From Cristatella mucedo (Eukaryota; Bryozoa; Phylactolaemata; Cristatellidae): 20,000 bases of DNA. This document shows, one piece after another, positions 7,795 through 17,502 of the stretch (its first letter is position 1; every line of letters starts with the position of its first letter). Position numbers and translations under genes: made by a program. The stretch is taken from NCBI GenBank assembly GCA_009760855.2, contig WPIO01000032.1, positions 3,835,001 to 3,855,000 of the forward strand. Direction: 5' to 3'. The notes under the pieces were generated by a model. It saw only the letters and a list, made by a program, of their open reading frames with translations, did no database searches and was not told where the DNA came from.

Positions 7795-8987
7795 TTTTTA
7801 TTCCCATAGTTATTATTACTGGATAGTATTAGGTGCGAAGGTAGCAGTAATTACAACGTAAAAATGCATGGACCAACTGATCAATACAATGTCTTGACTC
7901 CGTCTATTGCTATAAAAAATAAAGTTAGATACATCAAAGACTGAACTGTTGTATGTATTTATGAAAAGCTAACTGAGTTTGATTCAAAATAATTTGTTGG
8001 CGTACTAACATACGAAAAATAAGTTTTCTTAAAACAATTTGAGTTTTTAGCAACAGAGTTTTGGCCATAGACGTATTTTAAATATTAAATAGGGTAATTG
8101 CATGAGTGTGACTGTTTTTGTCCTTTTTGGTTGAAATGAAACCACTATTTAACCGTTGTCTCTACTTTTGAAGCATAAGAAATTGCCGAACAGCACTCGT
8201 GACTACGGAAAAGTCGGGAAGTTAATACTTGCTATCCAGTGATGGAATTACATAAATAGTCAGTTGAACTCGGACTTTTGAGCCAGTGAGGTGCACACTG
8301 TGGCTGGCAATATGCAGATGAATCCCTCTGTGGCTATCGAATAGATTGCTGCCGTGTTCTGGTGCCGCCAGCATACCTACGTATACCGTCGCTGCATCTA
8401 CGATACATAAGACACGCTTCGAGGCACCGGCTCCGCCTCGGTATTTGATAACAGTCAGCGAGGACTGGCAGCATTATGGGCTCTTCTGCGCTTCTGGAAA
8501 ACGACTTCAGTTTCGAAGTCGCTAGAGCAAATTTGCAGCTGTAGACTGTTTACCGCGATGTCAACTATGTAAACGTCAGTAGGTCACCGTAGGCCGCGAC
8601 CAGCGCTGCCCAGCCGCAGCGGTCGATGGGAAAGCGGCGGCACGCCCGGCACGGCGCCGTCTACCCCGACCGGTCTCTCTCGCGTTGGCGCTCTTTCTGC
8701 GAAAGTACTGAGTGGCCGCACGCTGTATGCAACCCGCTGCTTAGCGGCTTGTTGGCGCATCACGAAATCGCTGCTCTCTGCTTTCTCCCTTCTCCACCTT
8801 CGCGTCGCTGCGCCGAAATAATAGTCGCCATTCCTTTCTTTCCGGGCAACTTGTCAAGCCCGACTGGCAGGAGCCAAACTTTCTCCTGCTTCTCCCCGTA
8901 GCAATCCTTTGACCTGAGCAATAACATCCGTGTCCCTCCGTTTGTCTAATGGTCTTGCTTCAAATTTTGCTGCTTTATCTGGCTAGG
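7795..8987. other. Unique sequence, no supported gene
   Basis: The first 450 bp are AT-rich and stop-dense. From about 8,580 to 8,890 the composition becomes GC-richer, with one plus-strand frame of 91 codons (8,626-8,901) that has no recognisable domain. No SINE or LINE similarity was found until 8,988. Confidence 0.4.
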
Positions 8988-9147
8988 TGAGTCGTGATGG
9001 CACACTAGGTAAGGCGGTTACGACGTCGGCCCCGAGATCGTAGGCTCGAATCCTGCTGTGGACGATCCTGCAGTGCCGCTGCAAGCGGTGCTGATAGTCT
9101 TAAAGGCTCTTCTTCCGCTGTACAAAAGAGGCTGTCGAATCAGCTAG
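8988..9147 (+). mobile_element. tRNA-derived SINE, family 1, near full length
   Basis: This is a forward-strand copy. The head gtcgtgatggcacactaggt contains an A-box-like region and is followed by aaggcggttacgacgtcggc. The B box is GGCTCGAATCC (9043-9053). The body reads cctgctgtggacgatcctgc, then the hairpin GCCGCTGCAAGCGGTGC, the AAAGGCTCTTCTTCCGCT segment and a tail of gtacaaaagaggctgtcgaa. A run of T follows at about 9,150. Because of the forward orientation, that T run could serve as a polymerase III terminator. Confidence 0.86.
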
Positions 9148-9439
9148 TGTTTTTTTTTACTTTGCTTGCCGCACCCGGTTAGCGGCGGCGGCAGCGGGTG
9201 ACCGCCGCACGGCAGCAGACGCCTCGCTTATTGACCCGCAGGGCGCCCCAGTAGCGACCTCGTCGACCCTACCCTGTGGAGAAGTCTGCAATCCGGCTGC
9301 TGCATGCTAGTAAATTTGCCACCCAACTACATGATTGCTAATGCCGAGCAGCCGGCGCACAGATTCTTTTTACGCCCCATTCAAAGGAAAGTGTTAAACT
9401 GACGAGCCGTCAATGTAGCAGGCGTCCGCTCAACTCATC

Positions 9440-10860
9440 CAGCTCAGCGTAGAGAATTGAGAAAAGAAATTGAAATTGACGCTGAGTTCCGACTCTGGCA
9501 TCCTCGCCGAACCATGCTAAATTCGAGCTGGGCGAGAACCGCTTCGAAATGGACTCGCAGCCTTTTCAAGTCTCGCTTGGCGCAGTTCCCGTCGCGCCAG
9601 AATCCTCTCCAAAGGCGGCTACATTCGAGCAGACAGCTCAGTCCAGCTCCCGCCGGGCTCGCCGCGTGCGTCGCAGGGACCGCCATCTGTGCTGCCGACA
9701 GATCCCGAGCGGCGGCCCGCGGGGACGCAGTAAATGCGACGAGCGCCCTGAGGAAGGCTAGAGGCGAAATTCCGACGGGTGCAGATAAAAAGAGCGAAGC
9801 GTCCGACCCTGGAGAGCCAGGACATTTCAGGCGGCGCCAGGCGCCCAGCCCCTCGCCGGGCAAATGGCGCGCACTGATGGGCACGCGCTAGCGCCCTTCA
9901 AACTTCCAAGTTTCGCCGAATTTCGCCGAGGCTGAGGAGCGCAGCATCTGGAAGCCCGGCCGAAGCCGCGGGGGCTGCTGGAACGCGGCTGCGTCGGCCT
10001 CGAGGAGCTTCCGCGCGAGCGCCCCAGAGCGACGAAGCGCAAGGAGTGCGCAAGGAGCCGTCGACGGCGGACTGCGGGGGCGAGCCGTAGCCGAGGCGTC
10101 CCGTCCACCGGCCCCGCGCCGAGGCGAGGCTTCTCCATGCGCCGTCAGTTGGCGTCCGGCTCGACCTGCTCAACTCTGCTTACGCTTTACCGCCCCAGTC
10201 GGCGTCTCGGTCGTGCCGATTCAAAATGGAAGCGCAGAGACGAGGCGCCCACCCGCACCGCGAAGAAAGAACTCGGCAGAAGCTGCTGCCCCGCCCGCCT
10301 CCCCCCCCCCGCTGTCGTCTGACGAGCACTCTCGCGACAGCGGACGGCAACCCTTAGTGACAGTTGCGATTCGCGTGCGCTCCAACTTCGCTCGCGTTTC
10401 TTTCCGTGACTGCGAGGCCGTCAGGTTGCACATCTCGGTTTGCGCGAGCGTGCTCTCGCGCGCCGAAGGAGACTTCGCTGCGTCTTTGCAATAGCCGGTT
10501 TCGGACGAGTGGAGAGGCGGTTCGATTTGAAGCGCCGATTCGTGTCGCACGATCTGGGATCTCTACTACCCGGGTTCCAACATTTCGCTCCCAATGCACG
10601 CGTTCGACGGAAGAGAAAGCTCTAATAGTAGCGTCGCGAGAGGTTGAGCCGAGAGCGTCCGTAAGTTCGTCGTCGGCGTAAAAGGTTCGGCGGCGGCAGA
10701 GCGCGGTCTGCTACCCGCGCTTCCGTGACGCTCCGCTTTCGACTCACCTTCGCACGAACATTCTAGAAAGCAGCGAAAGGTAGGATGAGCCGCGACTGCT
10801 GCTGCTTGGGTGGTGGCACTACGCGAGCGTCGTCGGCATCGCCAGCGCAGAGGGTGGCTG
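9440..10860. promoter_or_regulatory. Extended CpG-rich block, promoter or first-exon-like
   Basis: For about 1.4 kb the sequence is strikingly GC-rich and dense in CG dinucleotides, unlike most of the window. All six frames are open for long stretches in places (for example 144 codons plus at 9,457-9,891 and 146 codons minus at 9,444-9,884), as expected where stop codons are rare. The frame at 9,486-9,761 plus contains FELGENRFEMDSQPFQVSLG, but no domain is assigned. A poly-C run lies at about 10,302-10,311. CpG-rich blocks often mark promoters of broadly expressed genes. No transcription start can be fixed from the sequence. Confidence 0.45.
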
Positions 10861-10880
10861 CTGCGGCATTACAGTTATAG

Positions 10881-11022
10881 TCATTACAATTCATTTGTAT
10901 AGCGTCCCAAGAGAACTTGATCTCTATTCAGATGCTTCACATGCGCCTCGGGGCTCGAGCCCACGACCTTAGCCAGACCTTGGTCGCGGTGAGCACTTTA
11001 ACCGCTGGACCAAACCAGCTCA
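10881..11022 (-). mobile_element. tRNA-derived SINE, family 2, near full length
   Basis: The minus-strand head GGTTTGGTCCAGCGGTTAAA is A-box-like. GGGCTCGAGCCC (10951-10962) is identical to the B-box-like palindrome of the copy at 5,680. The tail reads GAATAGAGATCAAGTTCTCT, then TGGGACGCTATACAAATGAA. It sits at the right border of the CpG-rich block and is followed by a second copy in the same orientation. Confidence 0.85.
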
Positions 11023-11056
11023 TTTTAGCGGCAGACTTAATTTAAATTAATACACA

Positions 11057-11215
11057 TAATTCATTTATGTAGCGCCACAAGAGAGCTTGAATCTCTATTC
11101 AGGCGCTTCGCATAGATGCTCGGAATGGGTCTCTGCCAATCATTTATTGGGGAATGGGCGGGCGGACTCAGGATTGCAATTGTAAGCGAGTGAGCCTCAC
11201 TCTAGCACGGCCGCC
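11057..11215 (-). mobile_element. Family-2 SINE-like copy with diverged head
   Basis: The tail is clear on the minus strand: GCGCCTGAATAGAGATTCAA, then GCTCTCTTGTGGCGCTACAT and AAATGAATTATG. The segment to its right, which should be the tRNA-like head, keeps only weak A- and B-box resemblance (CTTACAATTGCAATCC). It also carries an inserted GCCCATTCCCCAATAAATGA stretch. It may be a subfamily or a chimera in which the common tail is joined to another head. Confidence 0.6.
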
Positions 11216-11372
11216 GACGCGGCCAATGATGAGTGGCGGCAATGAGACTCCGAGGTCGTGAGCTGCAGTTCAAGCGGCGAGGCCTTCTTGGTCAGAAGCG
11301 AACTAGGCTGCCGCGCCTCATGGCGAGCAGAGCAGCGGCGCTTCGGGTGCAGCACTTTCGCGACAAGTAAAT

Positions 11373-11392
11373 GTGAAAGTGAAAGTGAAACT
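11373..11392 (+). promoter_or_regulatory. IRF/ISRE-like GAAA repeat
   Basis: The sequence gtgaaagtgaaagtgaaact contains GAAAGTGAAACT, which fits the interferon-stimulated response element pattern GAAANNGAAACT recognised by IRF-family proteins in animals. It is also just a three-unit GTGAAA repeat. It lies about 500 bp to the right of the CpG-rich block. Functional relevance is inferred only. Confidence 0.25.
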
Positions 11393-11949
11393 TGTGGCGA
11401 ACGTGCCTTTGCGTACGGTATATACCTTCGCCAGCGAGGCTGAAAGCGAGAAATTTTCAATCGCAACTTAACGACAGAGTAATTTTAGTCGCAGTGGAAG
11501 ACTTTGTGGTCGTACGTCAAAAGCAGTGAAAAGGGGCCCGCATCGTGACGATAGCTTGAGGGCTGGCGGTGACGTATCTCGGCGATGCGATTCAATCGTA
11601 CATGGTATATTCATGTTCAGCTCACAATGACAGGCACCGACGCATCCCGTACGTAAGCACCTGTCGCTAGCTGCCGGCGGCTTCGCATGCAGCACTGCTG
11701 AGACTTCATGTTGCTTCGGTATGAATTCGTTGCGCGTTCATGATGGCGTGCTGCTGATAAATGATGTGAGCCTGTATTTATCGTTTTAAGCTTGAGATTT
11801 TTGAAAATTGCGGGATGCGCTCTGCAAAAGATTTGGCTCTGCTGATCAAACCGCACTAGGCCGAACAGCTATAATAATGACAATGATAACATAGTTTTTA
11901 TCGTTATAGTTGTTCGTGTTGAATCTTCGCGAAATATATTTTCGTGCTC

Positions 11950-12328
11950 CAAAGTGACATTGCACTAGACTACCACATCAGCTCCACAGTCAAGTCTGCC
12001 TACTCTTATCTACATAACATTGTATAAATTCTGCCTTGCTTAGACTGAGATACTACGTCTAATTTGGTCCATGCACTTGTGATATTCCATCTCGACTTCT
12101 GTAGCCCACTGCTTGCTGGTCTACCGGCCTATGCAATCAGGTGCTGATAATTGGTGCACAACTCCGTAGCAAGGCTTGTCTATCGTGAGCATCGTAGTTT
12201 CTACATCACACTAATTTTTGCCTATCTGCGGTGGCTCTCAGTCAAGCAACGCATCGAATTCAAGGTTCCGTCACTCAATTTTAGGTCAATTCATCCTCTG
12301 GCTTCAGACTAAAAGGACCTTAGCCAAT
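11950..12328 (+). pseudogene. Decayed LINE ORF2 C-terminal region (L2/CR1-like), part 1
   Basis: One frame gives YHISSTVKSAYSYLHNI, then SNLVHALVIFHLDFCSPLLA plus GLPA, then LVHNSVARLVYREHR and LRWLSVKQRIEFKV. This is the characteristic order of the region after the reverse transcriptase palm in CR1/L2-type LINEs (the LHWLPV..RI.FK motif). Stops interrupt it at several points (after HNIV, after PCLD and after the AIRC region), so it is dead. A SINE interrupts the alignment at about 12,329, and it resumes near 12,506 in another frame. It is 5' truncated, as is usual for LINEs. Confidence 0.85.
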
Positions 12329-12440
12329 TTAACAGCCTTATTTCTCTAGCGGCAGAAGAGCCTGATCGGCTATCACCGCCGCTTGCAGTTGGCAGTAAAG
12401 GATCGTCCAACTGGAGGCCGGTTGGGAGGAGTGAGCACCT
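12329..12440 (-). mobile_element. Family-1 SINE fragment inserted in the LINE
   Basis: The minus strand carries GGACGATCCTTTACTGCCAA, then CTGCAAGCGGCGGTGATAGC, CGATCAGGCTCTTCTGCCGC and AATAAGGCTGTTAAATTGG. These match the body and tail of family 1. The tRNA-like head beyond about 12,412 is diverged or truncated. It interrupts the LINE coding remnant, so it inserted later than that LINE copy. Confidence 0.72.
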
Positions 12441-12445
12441 CATCT

Positions 12446-12499
12446 CCTGGGCTATCTATAGTGGCTATCTTACCTCCTTATCTCCTGGGCTATCACGGC
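12446..12499. repeat. Short direct repeats TCTCCTGGGCTATC
   Basis: The motif tctcctgggctatc occurs at about 12,444 and again at about 12,481, separated by tatagtggctatcttacctc and a few more bases. The two copies lie on the SINE/LINE junction side. They may be a local duplication from the insertion rather than a true target-site duplication, because no matching copy is seen on the left flank. Confidence 0.5.
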
Positions 12500-12715
12500 G
12501 CAGTAGACTACCTATCAGACCTATACCCACACAAGGCGAAGCATCGCACCACCTACTTTTCTGAGTCTAGTTGTTTAGCTCGTACGAACCTCTAATCCTT
12601 TGGAGACCGTGCCTTTAGCTCATATGCTCCCAAAGCCTGGAACTCGCTTCCGATTTGCGTCGCGACATCTCTGACTTGACCGCATTTTAAAAGAAACTAA
12701 CAACACACCTATCTA
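12500..12715 (+). pseudogene. Decayed LINE ORF2 C-terminus (L2/CR1-like), part 2
   Basis: The frame reads VDYLSDLYPHKAKHRTTYFS, a stop after LARTNL, then SFGDRAFSSYAPKAWNSLPI, a further stop, PHFKRN and QHTYL. This matches the usual C-terminal order of these LINEs (YLSDL..., FGDRAFS..APK.WNSLP, ...FK...L.THL). It continues the element at 11,950-12,328 in the same orientation. The stops show that it is inactive. The 3' untranslated part beyond 12,715 is not clearly recognisable before the next SINE. Confidence 0.87.
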
Positions 12716-12868
12716 TCACAATATTTAGTGGGTCCATGGGATTCGTCCCTTGCGTGCTTATTCTTGCCGACATTATACAAGCTCTCACTAATCGTATTTG
12801 CTTGCTGACCCTATGCACGTCGCCTCTGACAATGTTATACTTATTTTCATTTAAAAACATACTATCTG

Positions 12869-13028
12869 ATTGAACAGACTCGTTTTGTATAGCGACAGAA
12901 GAGCCTTTACGGCTATCACCACCGCTTGCGGTGGAGATAAAGGATCGCACACTGCAGGATTTAAACCCAGGACCTCGGGGCCGAGGTCGTGAAAAGCAAC
13001 CGCCTTAGCCAGTGAGCCGTTACGGCCC
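12869..13028 (-). mobile_element. tRNA-derived SINE, family 1, near full length
   Basis: On the minus strand the head GGCTCACTGGCTAAGGCGGT is A-box-like, and the B box is GGGTTTAAATCC. The body includes GCGATCCTTTATCTCCACCG and a perfect hairpin CCACCGC-AA-GCGGTGG. GATAGCCGTAAAGGCTCTTC and TGTCGCTATACAAAACGAG follow. Both promoter boxes are recognisable, which suggests a fairly recent copy. Confidence 0.88.
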
Positions 13029-13075
13029 ACCGTGCTACCACTAACCATTCGACCATGATTCCTTTGCAACTTATG

Positions 13076-13135
13076 TTGAGTGCCTAGAAAGAGATTAGCT
13101 TCTCTGAGGGTGCTATGCAAATTAATTATGATTAT
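13076..13135 (+). mobile_element. Isolated retroposon 3' tail
   Basis: Forward-strand tail: gagtgcctagaaagagatta, gcttctctgagggtgctatg, then caaattaattatgattatc. It is the same tail as in the family-2 SINEs and the copy at 19,753, without a tRNA-like head. It faces away from the family-1 SINE immediately to its left. Confidence 0.68.
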
Positions 13136-13421
13136 CGTTACATTAACATGGATTAGACTGATCTGCGTTAGCGATACGGATACATGAGCTTTTTACAGGT
13201 ATGGGCGTTCTGCATTGCTACCGTGCTCTGCTACCATAGGGAGCATAGCTTGTGTGCATCGAAGCCACACTGTGCGACTCACTGGCCGTGCTTCGATTTG
13301 ACAGCTTCACCGGTATTTGTCACCTTCTGCAAGGACTAGCATCTTTACGGGCTCGGCTCTTTGTGACGAAGGACGTTAGTGCCTGAGCCGCTGAGGCGCG
13401 ATTGCAACGTCGTTTCGCAGC

Positions 13422-13468
13422 GAGTGCGACTGACGAGTGCGACTGACGAGTGCGACTGTGTGCGACTC
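13422..13468. repeat. 13-bp tandem repeat, about 3 units
   Basis: The unit GAGTGCGACTGAC occurs twice exactly, followed by gagtgcgactg and a partial tgtgcgactcgag. It is a small slippage-type array with no associated gene. Confidence 0.8.
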
Positions 13469-13850
13469 GAGCTGCGATCAAGCGCCAACTCCGCTAGACG
13501 AAAGCTCCATTACTGGCGCCAGAGAGAGGCCCTAGCATGAGTACGTGACCTCAAGCAGCGATGCTATTCTTTTCAAGTTAGTGTGCTCCTTGCATTAGTA
13601 AAGGCGGTAATTTAAGTACGAGTCTGAGGCAATAAAAAATAAAGCCGCTAGGAGCTGTATGCTGAGACTAAGATTGATTTGTGAGTTTGTGAAATTTTTC
13701 AACGGAGCACTCAAAGCCTGACTTAAGGTGCTCATTCTCCTTCAATAGACCGATACTTTCAATTCAGCTCACGAAATGTTTTCATGGGTGGCATAATACA
13801 GAGTAGTATTGAAATTTTAAGTAGCACAGCAGTAGCAGCCAAAAAAGAGG

Positions 13851-13878
13851 AAAGGAGTGCCGAAATCGGCACTCCTTT
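13851..13878. other. Perfect 13-bp inverted repeat (hairpin)
   Basis: The sequence aaaggagtgccga is followed by AA and then its exact complement tcggcactccttt. The stem is 13 bp with a 2-nt loop. It resembles a factor-independent terminator in outline but lies in animal DNA with no gene upstream. It may be a palindromic remnant, a cruciform-forming site or a small hairpin RNA stem, though at 13 bp it is short for a microRNA precursor. Confidence 0.75.
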
Positions 13879-14762
13879 GAGCAGTAGAAAATATACCACC
13901 ATTGCTCAAGACCTAAAAGTTAATTAGATAAACTGATTCAAATGATGGCTCTGGCAAAAAAACGCAGGTCTTATAGACAAACGATTCTCGAAAAACAATT
14001 GCAATCGTGCCATCGCTTTGTCAGACCGCATTTACTGAAAGAATGAGAACCTTGGTCGAGTGGTCTCAGATACATAGCCACCAGACCTGGGCTTCATCCA
14101 CGTCTTGGTCAGCAGAAATCCATATAGCTTCTCCCGGACAGCCTGTTTGAGCATAAATAACTCCCGGGTTTTTAGTGAGCGGACTTTTAATAGGCGGAAC
14201 TTAAGAGGCTGCCCAATGACTGGGTAACACAGATTAAGTGGCTGGCATGCTAGGCGGCATGTAGCCGATCCGGAAACACCGCGTCTCCGACATTGATGGA
14301 ACCTTAGTAACGGCCGATGGTCGACTGTTCACATCGTGCTGAGGCACGGCGAGAGCGCTACTACTGCAAAGAGTGCTAAACAGTGCTTTCAACTTACCGG
14401 TCGTAGATTTGATAGCCGAGCGATTGATAGAGCGGTAGCAGGATACAGCCAGGCTCCTCCTGACCCGCTGAAGAAGGAGCGCCGGTAGTTATCGACTAAT
14501 GGTGACGTCGCACCTCGTGCTACGCAGGTCCGGCTTTGAGTAGCGCATCCGAGGACAGCTCATGAACAGTCACATCGATAGGTTTACCGATAAAAAATAA
14601 GATGGTTTTATTGTCTTTCAATTTGAGAAAGTCTGCGGTCAGGGTACTAATGCCGAAAATTGGCCAGTGCTTTGCTCTGTCGGAAGCTGCCAAAGTGGTT
14701 TCCAGGCGCTGGCAGACCTGATGGAATTCGTTTCAGTTACAAAAACATTAATATTAGCTGAT

Positions 14763-14852
14763 TTAATAGCCTCATTTTTATAGCGGTAGAAGAGCCTTAT
14801 TGGCTGTCACAACCGCTTGCAGTTGGTGATGCAAGAAAGATCGTATAAGATA
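14763..14852 (-). mobile_element. Family-1 SINE fragment (body and tail only)
   Basis: On the minus strand the sequence reads GATCTTTCTTGCATCACCAA, then CTGCAAGCGGTTGTGACAGC, CAATAAGGCTCTTCTACCGC and ATGAGGCTATTAAAT. The hairpin arms CAACTGC/GCGGTTG pair despite differing from other copies. The tRNA-like head is missing, as in a 5'-truncated insertion. Confidence 0.75.
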
Positions 14853-15232
14853 TGTGGCTGCGGCACTTTGCTAGGGATGGGACGTCAACGGACGGTGTTG
14901 ACAAGAAGTTTACAGAAATACCTGTACGTGGGTAAACATAAATGCCATGCAAAAACATCCCTATTCAGAATGTAGAGAGGTTTGTTCATGCCCGTGAGCT
15001 TAAAATCTGAGTCACTAGTGCTTTCATATGAAATCGCTGGCTACTTACAAAATATGGAAGTCCATCTAAATGCTCCTATCGCAGAAGAATCTTTCTCGTT
15101 AACCCACTGTCATATAAGTCAAGTCTATCTAGTCTGAGTTTAGTAATTGAGGGTGATCTCTGTTGGACCATCTCTCGATTTGTAGTAATGGCTCAGGAGA
15201 CGATGAAGCACGAGGCAGGGAAATGGAGAGGA
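14853..15232. other. Unique sequence, nothing recognised
   Basis: About 380 bp of mixed composition with stops in all frames. No SINE, LINE or splice-supported exon is visible. Confidence 0.4.
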
Positions 15233-15264
15233 TGCATTCAGTATTAAAATGCATTCAGTATTCG
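15233..15264. repeat. Short tandem duplication ATGCATTCAGTATT
   Basis: gatgcattcagtattaaa is followed by atgcattcagtattcg, two near-identical adjacent copies. It is of no known function and is about 100 bp from the minisatellite. Confidence 0.7.
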
Positions 15265-15368
15265 CTCGCTATCGCCTGCCTCGCGTCGACCTATCGAGCT
15301 AGCACCATCAGACACGGTCACGCAGTTCACGCGAGCTTTCTCGGCTCATACAAGTGGCCGAGACTTTC

Positions 15369-15475
15369 AGGTGGCCTTCATGTGGCCTTCAGGTGGCCTT
15401 CAGGTGGCCTTCAGGTGGCCTTCAGGTGGCCTTCAGGTGGCCTTCAGGTGGCCTTCAGGTGGCCTTCAGGTGGCC
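15369..15475. repeat. 11-bp minisatellite AGGTGGCCTTC, about 9.7 copies
   Basis: Nine full units and a partial one follow each other. The second has one change (ATGTGGCCTTC); the rest are identical. Because 11 is not divisible by 3, every forward frame cycles through the same 11-codon peptide GLQVAFRWPSG without a stop. The reverse frames meet TGA once per 33 bp. The high identity suggests recent expansion. Confidence 0.97.
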
Positions 15476-15830
15476 ACTACTGAGTCCGAACGGTGTAGCC
15501 CACAAGTCTCTTTCATACCCCGATTTCACGAAAGGCTTGCCCCAACGTTTGCTTGGCCCCGACCTTGGCGTTGATTCGCCGTCTCACTCAAACTGCTTTG
15601 GAGGATTGGCTCCAATGCCTCGATTGGCCTATAACTTCTGCAATGATCCCCTTTGTATTGGCAATAGTATTTGTTTGCTGACCCCCGAGTGCTTATGCCA
15701 CTGTCGGACGAACGACCGAAGCCTCGCTCGTGTGCGAGCAGCAGCTAAGGTCACACCTGAACCTTCTTGTAGGCTGACGAATGTTCTTGTAAGGATCAAT
15801 TTCAACCGGATCCCTGCCCCGAAACGGTAG
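15476..15830 (+). CDS. Hypothetical open frame downstream of minisatellite
   Basis: A forward frame stays open from the minisatellite to TAG at 15,828-15,830, about 118 codons beyond the repeat. It contains a cysteine cluster, CNDPLCIGNSICLLTPECLC, followed by HC. Cys spacing is loosely reminiscent of small disulfide modules but fits no family precisely. A minus-strand frame of 92 codons (15,629-15,907) overlaps it and is just as plausible. No clear splice sites or start bound it. It is probably a chance frame lengthened by the stop-free repeat. Confidence 0.18.
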
Positions 15831-15907
15831 AGAGGGATGCACGAGTCAAGTTGCTCTTCGACCGAGTTGACTGTAATTGGACCAGCGAAACCAGCCCAGA
15901 TTGCCAC

Positions 15908-17033
<1,126 letters not shown>

Positions 17034-17071
17034 CGACCTCGTAATCACTCGTTAGTTAACCTGCTAATGTG

Positions 17072-17195
17072 ATGTAATGTATCTCCGTCAGTGACTCTCT
17101 CTCCTGCTCACTCGTTTGCTATACAAAAATCTCCTGCCTAACACAAAGCATTGTCTTAGTGGCTTTGTGGGTTTAAAGACGGAGATACATTACAT
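17072..17195. mobile_element. Small inverted-repeat element (MITE-like candidate)
   Basis: ATGTAATGTATCTCCGTC (17072-17089) is exactly complementary to GACGGAGATACATTACAT (17178-17195), giving 18-bp terminal inverted repeats around an 88-bp centre. The centre has its own stem, CACAAAGC (17142-17149) with GCTTTGTG (17162-17169). The layout resembles a miniature inverted-repeat transposable element or a structured RNA. No target-site duplication is clear and no second copy exists in the window. Confidence 0.45.
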
Positions 17196-17349
17196 TACTT
17201 ACATCCATATGACTCTAAAATATATTTGATGTGCTGCGAGAAAAATTGAATGGTTGATAGGCAGCCCGTGCAGACGTAAAAATTGTGATTGCAGTCTACC
17301 AAATAATATATTTCTTGGCCAACGTAACCTAATCATGTTGTATACAAAA

Positions 17350-17502
17350 TGCTGGGTTAGCGCAGTAGGTAACGTGCTCGCTCTTCACGACCGAGGTCAT
17401 GTGTTCAAATCCTGATGATGAGCTATCCTTTATTGCCAACTCCAAGCGGCGGTGATAGCCGATAAGGCTCTTGTGGCGCTATGCAAATGAGGCTGTTAAA
17501 TA
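17350..17502 (+). mobile_element. tRNA-derived SINE, family 1, near full length
   Basis: The head gctgggttagcgcagtaggt is A-box-like. The B box is GTTCAAATCC, about 50 bp further on. The body contains gagctatcctttattgccaa, ctccaagcggcggtgatagc, cgataaggctcttgtggcgc and then tatgcaaatgaggctgttaa. Its end keeps GGCGCTATGCAAATGA, nearly identical to the family-2 tail, so it shows the link between the two families best. Confidence 0.87.

Larger units (their letters stand above)
13140..14762. other. Unique sequence, no supported gene
   Basis: No open frame exceeds 60 codons here. The sequence contains a short tandem repeat at 13,422, a double AATAAA-like run at about 13,631 and a perfect hairpin at 13,851. 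Near 14,054 a TGGTCGAGTGG resembles an A box, but no proper B box follows. No coding or transposon similarity is seen. Confidence 0.4.

Noticed and set aside
7475-7861. Long frames rich in Thr-His or Cys-Val across the CA/TG repeat
   Set aside because: They are microsatellite translation. Only the 7475-7591 end after the acceptor was kept as a candidate exon.
9444-10681. Many 60-146 codon frames on both strands in the CpG-rich block
   Set aside because: Simultaneous openness in all frames is explained by low stop density in GC-rich DNA. None has a domain or a start and splice context that singles it out.
13628-13640. Two AATAAA-like polyadenylation signals
   Set aside because: No coding sequence lies upstream on that strand, so the hexamers alone mean little.
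14048-14110. Another A-box-like TGGTCGAGTGG followed by GGGCTTCATCC
   Set aside because: The second motif does not fit a B box and the spacing is short. No SINE body follows.
15619-15715. Cysteine cluster resembling an EGF-like or small disulfide module
   Set aside because: Spacing does not match the EGF pattern, and an opposite-strand frame is equally open. The cluster is probably chance.
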